Positions 35,137-44,149 of a DNA stretch of 64,000 nucleotides are shown in pieces. The stretch covers positions 124,001 to 188,000 of the forward strand of contig NZ_QEKY01000002.1 of the NCBI RefSeq assembly GCF_003096695.1, read 5' to 3'. Source of the DNA: Porphyromonas loveana. GTDB taxonomy: Bacteria; Bacteroidota; Bacteroidia; Bacteroidales; Porphyromonadaceae. A program made the position numbers and the translations under genes. The notes under the pieces are model-generated. The model had not been told where the DNA came from. It ran no database searches and saw only the letters and a list, made by a program, of their open reading frames with translations. How positions within the stretch are numbered: the first letter of the stretch is position 1; every line of letters starts with the position of its first letter.

Positions 35137-37473
35137 ATGAAGAAAATCCTTCACATCCTTGGTTGTTCCATCGTGTGCATCTCTCTTTTGCAGGCTGCAC
35201 CCGTTAAAGACGGACTCTTAGATCAGGAGACCGACAGCCTCCAAACTCGCCGATTAGACGAAGTTGTCATCTTGTCAACCGGCACCTTCATTAAGGAGAC
35301 TAATTCACTCAAAACACTCCCCGGAGCGTACTCCATCCTTAGCTCACACCTTTTAGAGCAGTCACGCATCAGCTCGCTGCCGGCACTTACGAGCTACGTC
35401 CCCAATCTCTATATGCCGGAGTACGGCTCCAAGATGTCCACGGCCATGTATCTGCGAGGTGTAGGCACTCGCTCCAGCGGACAGACCATCGGCATATATG
35501 TAGACGGTGTGCCCTATCTGAATAAGAGTACTTTCAACTTCGAGTTGGCCGATGTCCAAGGCGTCGAGATTCTCCGCGGTCCGCAAGGCACCCTCTACGG
35601 ACGCAATGCCATGGCCGGCGTCATCAACGTACATACCCGCTCTCCCTTTGCCCCCGAACGAATGGAACTGACCGGTGGAGCAGGCAAGTTTGGCTACTAT
35701 AGTTTCAAAGGCAAGGGCAATCTACGTCTCTCCGATCGCACTGCCCTCTCCGTTGCAGCCTATGCCGACAAGGTAGCAGGATACAACCGCAATAGCACTA
35801 CCGGCAAATGGGCCGACGGAGAAAACAATCTGGGTGGACACTTCAAAATGGAGATGCGCCCCGATGAAACGCTACGCATGACGCTTAGCGCCGACTATGA
35901 CTTTGCCGATCAAGAAGCCTTCCCCTACCGCCGTTACGACGACGCCACCGGAGTACTCCACCCTGTCAGCTACAATGATAAGGGCAATTACCGCCGCCAT
36001 ATGCTCACTTCGCGTTTCCTCCTCAACAAGCGGTTCGCACCCTTTTCTTTCAGTTCGGCCACCGGCTATCAGCATCTCAATGACGAGATGAATATGGACC
36101 AAGACTATACACAGCTCGATCTGTTTGCCATCACACAAAAGCAAAAGAATCACAGCCTCACGCAAGAGTTCGCCCTTCGAGACAATTCCTCGGGTCGCTA
36201 TCATTGGAGTGCAGGACTCTTCGGTTTCTATGATCACCACACATTGGATGTCCCCGTTACGCTCAAGCGTGGTGGCATCAAGGCCATGCTCCAGTCACAG
36301 TTCGACAAGCTCAATGCCATGCCCCAATTCCCTCTCACGCTCACGGCCGATATGTCTCAGGATCTCCTCCTCCCGGGACGGTTCGTGCGTCCTACATTCG
36401 GTGCAGCTGTTTTCCATCAGTCCACGATAGACGACCTCTTCGTACAAGGTCTGTCCGCCACCATCGGGCTGCGTCTGGACTATGAGCACCAACGCTTCGA
36501 CTACTTCGAATCCGCCACCTTCCCCGTCTTCGTCACCAAGAAAGCCTCCGGCGAAACCTTCCTTCTCAGCGTGCCGAGTGTCCTCGAAGGCCGTGAGCAG
36601 AAAAATGCCTGGGAACTCCTGCCCAAATTCTCGCTCAAATATGCCCCATCATCAGAATGGACAGCCTATTTTTCCGTAGCCAAAGGCTATAAAGCAGGTG
36701 GATATAACGAACAGGTGTTTGCCGACCTCATCATGCAACAGCAGCAAAGCGACTTGATGGCTACCCTCAAGAACCAGCCCCTCAAGCCCGTCGTGGAAGA
36801 CATGGAGCAGACCATCTCTTTCAAGCCCGAATATAGTCTCAACTACGAGCTGGGTCTTCATTGGGAGCCTGTCAAGAACAAACTCTCTGCCGATGCAGCC
36901 CTCTTTGTTACGAACACACGCGACCTTCAGCTCACGCGATTCGTAGACAATGGCACCGGCCGTATGATCGTCAATGCCGGCCGCTCCCGCAGTGTCGGAG
37001 CCGAAGCCTCTCTCCGCGCGATCGTCCTGCCCGGACTCACGACTGTCTTCAACTATGGCTTCACGCAATCCAAGTTTGTGGACTTCAAGACCGAGAAGAA
37101 GATCAATGGCCAGATCGTAGCCCTCGACTACAAAGGCAAGCGCGTCCCCTACATCCCCATGCACACCTATGCCATGAGCATCAACTATAGCCGTGCGCTC
37201 TCACGCAGCTTTATCGACAAGCTCTTCTGCACACTCGACCTAAGTGGTGCCGGCTCCATATACTGGGATGAAAACAATACTGTCAAGCAGCCGTTATATG
37301 CCACTTTGGGAGGCCGTGTAGGCGTTGCGATAGATGCATTCACCGTTTCGATCTGGGGACAGAATCTGACCGACACAGACTACACCGTATTCTATTTCGA
37401 GTCTCTGGGCAATAAGTTCAAGCAGCAAGCCAAGCCCCTCCGTTTCGGCTTAGACTGCACTTTCAGCCTCTAA
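35137..37473 (+). CDS. TonB-dependent outer membrane receptor
   Basis: A 778-residue receptor with a signal peptide (MKKILHILGCSIVC...LLQA). The plug domain is clear: ALTSYVPNLYMPEYGSK, MYLRGVGTRSSGQTIGIYVD and VEILRGPQGTLYGRNAMAG. The rest is the 22-strand barrel ending in LRFGLDCTFSL with a terminal aromatic/Leu. RLDEVVIL near the N-terminus may be the TonB box. It has no SusC-like N-terminal extension, so iron, heme or a similar small ligand is likelier than glycans; the ligand is unknown. The upstream open frame (41 codons) overlaps the radical SAM gene and is rejected. Confidence 0.9.
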   Translation: MKKILHILGCSIVCISLLQAAPVKDGLLDQETDSLQTRRLDEVVILSTGTFIKETNSLKTLPGAYSILSSHLLEQSRISSLPALTSYVPNLYMPEYGSKMSTAMYLRGVGTRSSGQTIGIYVDGVPYLNKSTFNFELADVQGVEILRGPQGTLYGRNAMAGVINVHTRSPFAPERMELTGGAGKFGYYSFKGKGNLRLSDRTALSVAAYADKVAGYNRNSTTGKWADGENNLGGHFKMEMRPDETLRMTLSADYDFADQEAFPYRRYDDATGVLHPVSYNDKGNYRRHMLTSRFLLNKRFAPFSFSSATGYQHLNDEMNMDQDYTQLDLFAITQKQKNHSLTQEFALRDNSSGRYHWSAGLFGFYDHHTLDVPVTLKRGGIKAMLQSQFDKLNAMPQFPLTLTADMSQDLLLPGRFVRPTFGAAVFHQSTIDDLFVQGLSATIGLRLDYEHQRFDYFESATFPVFVTKKASGETFLLSVPSVLEGREQKNAWELLPKFSLKYAPSSEWTAYFSVAKGYKAGGYNEQVFADLIMQQQQSDLMATLKNQPLKPVVEDMEQTISFKPEYSLNYELGLHWEPVKNKLSADAALFVTNTRDLQLTRFVDNGTGRMIVNAGRSRSVGAEASLRAIVLPGLTTVFNYGFTQSKFVDFKTEKKINGQIVALDYKGKRVPYIPMHTYAMSINYSRALSRSFIDKLFCTLDLSGAGSIYWDENNTVKQPLYATLGGRVGVAIDAFTVSIWGQNLTDTDYTVFYFESLGNKFKQQAKPLRFGLDCTFSL

Positions 37474-37501
37474 GCACTTTTCTTGGATAACGAAATAGTG
37501 A

Positions 37502-37545
37502 AGCCCCCCGAAAGTTGGATAAAAACTTTCGGGGGGCTCCTCTTT
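37502..37545 (+). terminator. Terminator of the TonB receptor gene
   Basis: Perfect 15-bp stem agccccccgaaagtt with its complement, 7-nt loop, then cctctttc. Confidence 0.88.
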
Positions 37546-37760
37546 CATACGGTTATACCCCGGTAGCATACTGTACTGAAAAATCCACTTATACCCAAGA
37601 AAATCGAACGATTTTACGCTATTTTTCCGGTCTCCCGGGAGAGGCGATACGCATCAAAAGCGAAGGCGAGGGAGGAAACAGCTCTACACTCCCTCCGTTT
37701 ATTATCATCGGTCCGATTATCCTCTCGGTCGGACATAAAGGACTGACACAACCGCCATCA

Positions 37761-37969
37761 ATCGTCGACAAAGAGTTGAAAAACGATTTTTCCACCAAAA
37801 AATCGTCGACAAAGAGCTGAAAAATCATTTTTCTCCCAAAATATCGTCGACAAAGAGCCGAAAAATCGTTTTTTCGCCAAAATATCGTCGACAAAAAGCC
37901 GAAAAATCATTTTTTCGCCAAAATATCGTCGACAATGAGCCGAAAAATCGTTTTTCAGCTCTTTGTCGA
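37761..37969. repeat. 41-bp tandem repeat array closed by an inverted copy
   Basis: Five units start with atcgtcgac at 37761, 37802, 37843, 37884 and 37925; the first four are exactly 41 bp. The fifth is cut at about half and runs into an inverted copy, so 37929-37947 and 37951-37969 form a 19-bp stem (two mismatches) with loop tcg. The same right arm matches unit 2 at 37806-37824 perfectly and units 1, 3 and 4 with one or two mismatches. Alternative, mutually exclusive hairpins are therefore possible. Confidence 0.85.
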
Positions 37970-38186
37970 GAAATTTTCACCACAAAAACACTGAGGGAAC
38001 CTTACGCATTCGACGAAAGCGATAAAAAAGGATGGTTTCGCCTTGGGTCTCCTTTGTTTCAGTCTCCCCAAGGATCATGGCACTTTTCACTGACAAGTTC
38101 ACCACAAAGGGTGTATTTTCCGATAGTAAGTGCACCAGCAAGGGGAACAAAAACAAGTCCATCACTAAATCTTCGATCGAAAGCGC

Positions 38187-38194
38187 TATCTTTG
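38187..38194 (+). promoter_or_regulatory. Possible -7 element of the O-polysaccharide cluster
   Basis: TATCTTTG fits TAnnTTTG; the leader would be about 140 nt and contain the inverted repeat at 38217-38235. No -33 TTTG at the usual spacing. Confidence 0.4.
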
Positions 38195-38341
38195 TAGGTA
38201 AAACTATTGGTATATCATTGTTTGCAACAAACAATAAGTGCACTGTTACAGATCATGACCATGTGCTGCGCACCGCGCATTAAAGAATGGTAGAAGTCAC
38301 AAGCGTTTGGATGAGAACGAATATAGGACAGGCGATTTGTT

Positions 38342-39616
38342 ATGAACGGAATGGATAAGATCCGCATTGCAGTCATCGGATTAGGATACGTGGGCTTGCC
38401 TTTGGCGAGACTATTCTCCACGAAATACCCCACTGTCGGCTTCGATCTGGACTCGGCACGTGTTGATGCGCTCATGTCGGGCCGAGACGAAACGGGCGAG
38501 GTCAGTCGGGAGGCACTTCAAGAAGCGATCGCCAAGGGCTTTTTCTGCACGACTCGAATCGAAGATATTCGGGATTGCAACTTCTATATCGTTACGGTCC
38601 CTACCCCTGTCGATCGCAACCACACCCCCGATTTACACCCACTCTTACAAGCCAGCGAAACAGTCGGCCGCGTCATCAGCCACGGTAACGTTGTCGTGTA
38701 CGAAAGCACGGTCTATCCGGGTGTAACGGAAGACGAATGCATCCCCGTTGTGGAGCGCGTATCGGGACTCCGATATAATATAGACTTCTTTGCCGGCTAC
38801 TCACCGGAACGCATCAATCCGGGAGATAAAGAACACACGGTAGAGAAAATCAAGAAAGTAACATCAGGCTCTACACCGGCCATTGCAGACTTTGTAGATG
38901 CCGTCTACAACTCCGTCTTGATCAATGGTACACATAAAGCCTCTTCCATCAAGGTGGCCGAGGCATCCAAGATCATCGAGAACGCCCAACGTGACGTGAA
39001 CATTGCCTTCATGAACGAAATCGCCAAGATCTTCAACGCCATGGGTATTGATACCCGTGAAGTGCTGGATGCCGCTGAGACCAAGTGGAATTTCCTCCCC
39101 TTCCGTCCGGGTTTGGTCGGCGGCCATTGCATCGGCGTCGATCCCTACTACCTCATCCAGAGTGCGCAGGTCTATGGCGTCTATCCGCAGGTTATGATGT
39201 CAGCCAGAAGACTCAACGACAGCATGGGGTCGTATGTGGCCACGCAAGTCATTAAGCACATGAACAAAGCGGGCATCTTAGTCAAGGATGCCCACATCCT
39301 GATCTTAGGCTTCACCTTCAAGGAAAACTGCCCGGATATCCGCAACACCAAAGTCATCGACATATACAGTACGCTCCGGGAATACACTCCCCACATCACC
39401 GTATATGATCCCTTGGCTAACCCGCTTACCGTTGAGCAAACATATGGACTAAAAATCCTAAACGAAGAACCGCAAGGACTCTTTGATGTTATCATTATTT
39501 CAACAGCGCACAAGGAATTTAAAGATATGGAGTTTGATAGGATATCTACTCGCAATGCGATTATTTACGATGTAAAAGGCATTTTATCAAAGGGGAGACA
39601 TCATATAGGATTATAG
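38342..39616 (+). CDS. wecC: Nucleotide-sugar 6-dehydrogenase (WecC/WbpA-like)
   Basis: A 424-residue UDP-sugar dehydrogenase that oxidises C6 of a UDP-N-acetylhexosamine to a uronic acid with two NAD+. The Rossmann motif is VIGLGYVGLP at 11-20, the catalytic Cys is in VGGHCIGVDPYYL near residue 262, and the C-terminal UDP-binding domain has LGFTFKENCPDIRNTKV. Relatives use UDP-GlcNAc (WbpA), UDP-GalNAc (WbpO/TviB) or UDP-ManNAc (WecC); the sequence alone does not separate them. It opens the cluster, at normal G+C, just before the A+T-rich block. The start may be Met4. Confidence 0.85.
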   Translation: MNGMDKIRIAVIGLGYVGLPLARLFSTKYPTVGFDLDSARVDALMSGRDETGEVSREALQEAIAKGFFCTTRIEDIRDCNFYIVTVPTPVDRNHTPDLHPLLQASETVGRVISHGNVVVYESTVYPGVTEDECIPVVERVSGLRYNIDFFAGYSPERINPGDKEHTVEKIKKVTSGSTPAIADFVDAVYNSVLINGTHKASSIKVAEASKIIENAQRDVNIAFMNEIAKIFNAMGIDTREVLDAAETKWNFLPFRPGLVGGHCIGVDPYYLIQSAQVYGVYPQVMMSARRLNDSMGSYVATQVIKHMNKAGILVKDAHILILGFTFKENCPDIRNTKVIDIYSTLREYTPHITVYDPLANPLTVEQTYGLKILNEEPQGLFDVIIISTAHKEFKDMEFDRISTRNAIIYDVKGILSKGRHHIGL

Positions 39617-39647
39617 AATATACACAAAAAATTATATTAAAAGATCG

Positions 39648-41195
39648 ATGGGCACGTCCAAAAAAAGTCGGATGGATAATAGTCTTAAAAACACAAAGGT
39701 TTCTTTGTATTTTTACTTTCTTATATTAGCCACGACCTTCTTTTCACGGAAAGCATTCATTGACATCCTCGGGATAGAGTTACTAGGATTAAACACTGCT
39801 ATTACTAATTTACTCGCCTTTTTGAATCTGACAGAGCTTGGCATAGGGACAGCAGTTTCTTTTGCGCTATATAAACCACTATTTGACCACGATAAAAAAA
39901 GCATACAAGAGATCATATCAGTACAAGGATGGTTGTATAAAAATATCGCACTATTAATTACGGCTATAGGAATAATACTTATGCTATTATTTCCCTTTAT
40001 ATTAAAAAAACTCGACCTACCAATTTGGTATGCATATGCTACATTTATTACGTTTTTATTCTCCTCCTTATTAGGTTATTTTGTCAACTACAAACAAATC
40101 ATTCTATCTGCTGACCAAAAACAGTATAAGCTGACCTTAATCACAAAGGGTTTAATGCTACTTAAACTCGCAGGCCAAATAGGCGTTCTTTATTTATCGC
40201 CATGGGGATATCATGCATGGTTAGCCATAGAAGTAGCTTTTTCGATTCTCACGGCATTGGCCTTAGAATGGGTTGTTTACAGAAATTATCCATGGCTAAA
40301 AACATCTTTTAAATTAGGGAAAGACACGTATAAAAAATATAGCACAATATTGTCAAAGACCAAACAACTTTTCTTCCATCGGATGTCAGGATTCATCCTT
40401 AACCAAACATCTCCTTTGATTATCTATGCCTATACAACGCTAACCTTAGTGGCTATATATGGCAACTACATGCTTATCGTATCTGGCATAATATCGCTCT
40501 TAACATCAGTCTTCAGTGGCATAATTCCTGGTATAGGCAATTTGATAGCAGAGGGGAATAAGGATTCTGTACGACGGGTTTTTAGAGAGTATTTTGCCTG
40601 TCGAATGCTTGCAGCTGCGGCTGTATCATACTGCCTGTGGATCAGTGGCAATGCTTTTGTTTCACTATGGGTCGGAAAAGATTATATTCTAAACGATTTT
40701 GCCTTTTCGCTAATTGTCATTATTACGTTTCTCAATATCACCAGGGTATGCGATGATTTTCTGATGGCATATGGTCTATTCAAAGACATTTGGGCTCCTA
40801 TCGCCGAAGCTATCACCAATCTTGGTTTATCTATTTTGCTCGGATACTTTTTCTCTTTACGGGGGATACTATCTGGAGTATTGATCAGCTTGGTCTTATT
40901 TCTATTGATTTGGAAACCTTATTTTTTGCATCGACATGGATTGTGCATTCCTGTCATTGGTTATTATATAAGATACATGGGCTATATTCTCTCATTTGCC
41001 ACATCAGCTTGGGCAACTTGCACTTTACTTGGTAGGATAAATCCCGATGCAGTTTTTTCTTGGCAAGATTGGATACTTCTTTCTGCCCAACATCTAATTA
41101 TTTTCACCTCTATTTCTTACCTCATATTGTTTGCCTGGGATAAAGGAATAAGATATTTTTCAAACAGAATAGTCAAACGAATAAAGAGAATATAA
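39648..41195 (+). CDS. wzx: O-unit flippase, Wzx type
   Basis: A 515-residue integral membrane protein with about 12-14 hydrophobic segments and few charged residues, of the MATE-like polysaccharide flippase family. The pattern near the N-terminus (LGIELLGLNTAITNLLAFLNLTELGIGTA, cut here into its key features GL...NLLAFLNLTELGIG) is typical: these proteins move undecaprenyl-linked O-units across the inner membrane. The DNA is markedly A+T-rich compared with wecC. The start may be the Met at 39672. Confidence 0.85.
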   Translation: MGTSKKSRMDNSLKNTKVSLYFYFLILATTFFSRKAFIDILGIELLGLNTAITNLLAFLNLTELGIGTAVSFALYKPLFDHDKKSIQEIISVQGWLYKNIALLITAIGIILMLLFPFILKKLDLPIWYAYATFITFLFSSLLGYFVNYKQIILSADQKQYKLTLITKGLMLLKLAGQIGVLYLSPWGYHAWLAIEVAFSILTALALEWVVYRNYPWLKTSFKLGKDTYKKYSTILSKTKQLFFHRMSGFILNQTSPLIIYAYTTLTLVAIYGNYMLIVSGIISLLTSVFSGIIPGIGNLIAEGNKDSVRRVFREYFACRMLAAAAVSYCLWISGNAFVSLWVGKDYILNDFAFSLIVIITFLNITRVCDDFLMAYGLFKDIWAPIAEAITNLGLSILLGYFFSLRGILSGVLISLVLFLLIWKPYFLHRHGLCIPVIGYYIRYMGYILSFATSAWATCTLLGRINPDAVFSWQDWILLSAQHLIIFTSISYLILFAWDKGIRYFSNRIVKRIKRI

Positions 41196-41206
41196 GCAGA
41201 TAAGCC

Positions 41207-42133
41207 ATGGGAAAAAAACCATTGTTATCGATCATCGTCCCGATTTACAAGGTAGAACGCTACCTAAAAAAATGCATCGACAGTATTCTTGAACAGGACT
41301 TTTCAGATTTTGAACTCATTCTTGTGGATGATGGTTCTCCAGACAAATGCGGGGCAATTTGTGATGAATATGCACAATTGGATTCACGCATTCAGGTAAT
41401 ACACAAATCCAATGGGGGACTAAGTTCAGCTAGGAATGCAGCACTTGATATAGTCCAAGGGAAGTACATCTCCTTTATCGACAGCGACGACTATATATCT
41501 ACGGATTTCTACGAGGCAAACATTCGCCACCTTCAAGAGCATCCGGATATAGACATGGTTGTTGCAACGATTGCTATTGAAGAGGAAAAGAGTGGCGCAA
41601 AGAGACCCTATCTTAACAATCTAGCCTCATGCACAAAACAAGGGAAAGAGTCTATTAATGGCTTTCTGTGGTCTAAATATTTTTTATTATTACAATCAGG
41701 CGTATATAGATCATCTGCTTGGCACAATATTAGGTTTCCATTAGGGATGGTTTATGAAGACTCATATGTATTACCCAGCTTGGCAGAAAATTTGACTAAA
41801 ATTTCAATTTCCGGAATTGGCACATATTTCTACCTAAAAAGGGAGGGCTCAATAACATCGTCAAGAGACGCCAAAAAGATGAAGGACGCAATGAAAGTCG
41901 CCTTTGTCACATTAGATTACTTAAAACAATATCCAAAATCACATATATACAATCATAGACTGCTAGGGTATATATCCTTACTTTTGAAAAACAGGTCATT
42001 ACTCACCAAGAGAGAATATACATCTTTAATGGAACAGCTAAGGACTTATCCGCTTGATAGAAAATCTATTCTTTTTTCAAATAGCACTGGATGGAAAGAA
42101 AAAGCTTTCTCGCTTATTGCTAAATTAATTTAA
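41207..42133 (+). CDS. Glycosyltransferase, GT2 family
   Basis: A 308-residue GT-A enzyme starting LLSIIVPIYKVERYL, with ILVDDGSPDKCG, SNGGLSSARNAAL and the metal-binding SFIDSDDY near residue 96. It adds one sugar of the O-unit on the cytoplasmic side. The sugar is unknown. The gene is A+T-rich and starts 11 bp after wzx. Confidence 0.88.
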   Translation: MGKKPLLSIIVPIYKVERYLKKCIDSILEQDFSDFELILVDDGSPDKCGAICDEYAQLDSRIQVIHKSNGGLSSARNAALDIVQGKYISFIDSDDYISTDFYEANIRHLQEHPDIDMVVATIAIEEEKSGAKRPYLNNLASCTKQGKESINGFLWSKYFLLLQSGVYRSSAWHNIRFPLGMVYEDSYVLPSLAENLTKISISGIGTYFYLKREGSITSSRDAKKMKDAMKVAFVTLDYLKQYPKSHIYNHRLLGYISLLLKNRSLLTKREYTSLMEQLRTYPLDRKSILFSNSTGWKEKAFSLIAKLI

Positions 42134-42143
42134 CTAAATCATT

Positions 42144-43025
42144 ATGGTTACTGTATTCACTCCTACGTACAACAGAGCATATATACTTGAGAATCTATAC
42201 AACTCTCTTTGTAGGCAAATCTCTCAAGATTTTGAATGGCTGATTGTTGATGACGGCTCAACAGACAATACACAGGAATTAGTGTCATCATGGAAGAATC
42301 AAGAAAGGGTACTTATTCGCTATTTTCGGCAATCCAATGGAGGCAAACACCGAGCAATAAATAGAGGAGTAAAGGAGGCAAAAGGAGATATCTTCTTTAT
42401 AGTGGATAGCGATGATTATCTGCTTGATGATGCCATTCTCAAAATTAATCAGGCATACGAAAAGGTTGGTAAAAAATTGAGTGTCGCAGGAATAAGCTTT
42501 ATGAGAGTAGCTCCAGATGGTACACGTATCGGAGGCAATGTGAGCTTTGAATCCTCAGCAATGAGTATCACAGATTTTCGATGCAAACTTTCTATTCAAG
42601 GAGATTTAGCAGAGACTGTTCGCTTGGAAGTTATTAAACAATATCCTTTCCCAGAAATCGAAGGAGAACGGTTTTGTCCCGAAGCCTATTTATGGCATTC
42701 TATTGACAAAAACCACAAGATGTTTTTCATAAATGAAGGCATATATGTAACAGAATATCTTCCCGATGGTTTATCCGCAAAAATCAAGAAACTATTACAA
42801 ACTAATCCTATATCGTCAACAATAGCTTACGCAACGATGGTCGATGGGAATAAACCGATTCTATTCAAGTTAAAAAACTCCATTTTGTATTGGAGGTATT
42901 ATTTCCATTCATGGACCTATAGCCATCCTTTAAGTTTGTCATTTTCTATTCTATCCATATTAGCAATTCCTTTGGGATATGGACTATATCTTAAAGATTC
43001 CATTCTAACAAGAAGCCCTAAATAA
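42144..43025 (+). CDS. Glycosyltransferase, GT2 family
   Basis: A 293-residue GT-A enzyme: VFTPTYNRAYILENL, LIVDDGSTDNTQEL, QSNGGKHRAINRG and FFIVDSDDYL near residue 90. GGKHRAIN is characteristic of a branch common in capsule and O-antigen loci. A hydrophobic stretch near the C-terminus (LSFSILSILAIPLGYGLYL) may attach it to the membrane. It lies between another GT2 and the polymerase gene. Confidence 0.88.
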   Translation: MVTVFTPTYNRAYILENLYNSLCRQISQDFEWLIVDDGSTDNTQELVSSWKNQERVLIRYFRQSNGGKHRAINRGVKEAKGDIFFIVDSDDYLLDDAILKINQAYEKVGKKLSVAGISFMRVAPDGTRIGGNVSFESSAMSITDFRCKLSIQGDLAETVRLEVIKQYPFPEIEGERFCPEAYLWHSIDKNHKMFFINEGIYVTEYLPDGLSAKIKKLLQTNPISSTIAYATMVDGNKPILFKLKNSILYWRYYFHSWTYSHPLSLSFSILSILAIPLGYGLYLKDSILTRSPK

Positions 43026-43028
43026 CAA

Positions 43029-44132
43029 ATGTTTGTTTACACACTTCTTATTGTGCTAGCGATTATTGCAGCGGTGATCTCTTCTTCTGATACGATTACA
43101 AGTCAGAACAAAAGATTAGCTCTCATTGTATGCATGGGTTTTGCTGCTTTGCTTGCTGCCTGTCGAGATATGATTGGAGGTTATGATGTATACATGTATT
43201 CTCGTTATTTCGAAGAGGTACTTTCCCTTTCCGCAATAGGAAATGGTGAGATACAAAATATATACGGTTATGAGCCTCTTTACTTATTTTTTAACATGAT
43301 AATTAAAACATTTACAGATGATAAATATGTATTATTCTTCGTCCTAGCTATACTTTCATATGGTCTTCTTTATCGCAACGTCAGAAGGCATGAATATGCA
43401 GGTTTAGTCCTTATTCTGATGCTAGCGAAATTTACCCTTCCAAGTTATGCCTACCTTAGGCAGTTCTTATCGCTCTGTATCCTTTGGGCCGGGCTCGTTT
43501 TGTTGGAGCAAGAGAAACCCTATCGCTATCTGTTAGTCGTCATCATCGCATCTCTTTTTCATTACACAGCAGCTATTGCAGCTATTGCAGTATTCTTTCG
43601 TAAAAAAGCAATGCCAATTGGGATTGTAATTGCTATTTTTACAGGTAGTTTTATTTTAGGGCAGATCGGTGGCACAAAAATCCTCGGAGCTCTGATAGGA
43701 GAAACAACGGGTAGTGAAAAACTAACAATGTATTCACTGATTGAAGAAGAATCCACTCACTTATTGCATTTAATTGAATGTGTAACGGTTGGCATTTTTC
43801 TCTGCATACAATACAAAAGAGTCTCTGCTTTAACACCACCTCTTTACTTAAATCTATTAATACTCTATATTGCCACAACGCTATTTACCCTCAAGGATCC
43901 GGGTATGCAGCGAATCCATTGGTTCTTTTTTATTGGCTATGCTGTCTCTGTTTCACATTTCATAAAATTAGTTATTCGAAAAGAAAAATTCATCATTGTA
44001 TCTTTGATTCTTCTGTATAGTACTGCTCTTTTTTATAAAGAATTAATTGTTCGAGATGGAGGAAGCTATGTTCCCTATAAGGCATTTTTCATAGAAGGAG
44101 AACATAGCAATAAATGGTCAGAACTTGACTAA
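43029..44132 (+). CDS. wzy: O-antigen polymerase, EpsG/Wzy type
   Basis: A 367-residue membrane protein with about 10 hydrophobic segments. ACRDMIGGYDVYMYSRYFEE in the first loop and YLRQFLSLCILWAGL follow the EpsG pattern (R-x-x-x-G-x-D-x-x-x-Y and Y-x-R-Q). The family joins flipped O-units into a chain in the periplasm. It is the only polymerase candidate here and partners Wzx. A+T-rich. Confidence 0.82.
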   Translation: MFVYTLLIVLAIIAAVISSSDTITSQNKRLALIVCMGFAALLAACRDMIGGYDVYMYSRYFEEVLSLSAIGNGEIQNIYGYEPLYLFFNMIIKTFTDDKYVLFFVLAILSYGLLYRNVRRHEYAGLVLILMLAKFTLPSYAYLRQFLSLCILWAGLVLLEQEKPYRYLLVVIIASLFHYTAAIAAIAVFFRKKAMPIGIVIAIFTGSFILGQIGGTKILGALIGETTGSEKLTMYSLIEEESTHLLHLIECVTVGIFLCIQYKRVSALTPPLYLNLLILYIATTLFTLKDPGMQRIHWFFFIGYAVSVSHFIKLVIRKEKFIIVSLILLYSTALFYKELIVRDGGSYVPYKAFFIEGEHSNKWSELD

Positions 44133-44149
44133 TAATATATTTTTCAAAT

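Larger units (their letters stand above)
37546..38341. other. Long intergenic region before the O-polysaccharide cluster
   Basis: About 800 bp with no credible gene. Open frames here translate the repeat or are low-quality. Contents: the 41-bp repeat array (37761-37969), a -7-like element (38187-38194), and an 8-bp perfect inverted repeat with 3-nt loop, attgtttg-caa-caaacaat, at 38217-38235. Confidence 0.7.

Noticed and set aside
37515-37894. Small open frames on both strands over the 41-bp array
   Set aside because: The minus-strand product just translates the repeat and the plus-strand one starts inside a terminator; neither has coding character.
38104-38131. Similarity of gtgtattttccgatagtaag to a stretch at 54077-54100 (gtgtatttcccagtagcaag)
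   Set aside because: About 12 of 17 bases match after the shared first eight; suggestive of a dispersed repeat but too short and weak to call from two copies.
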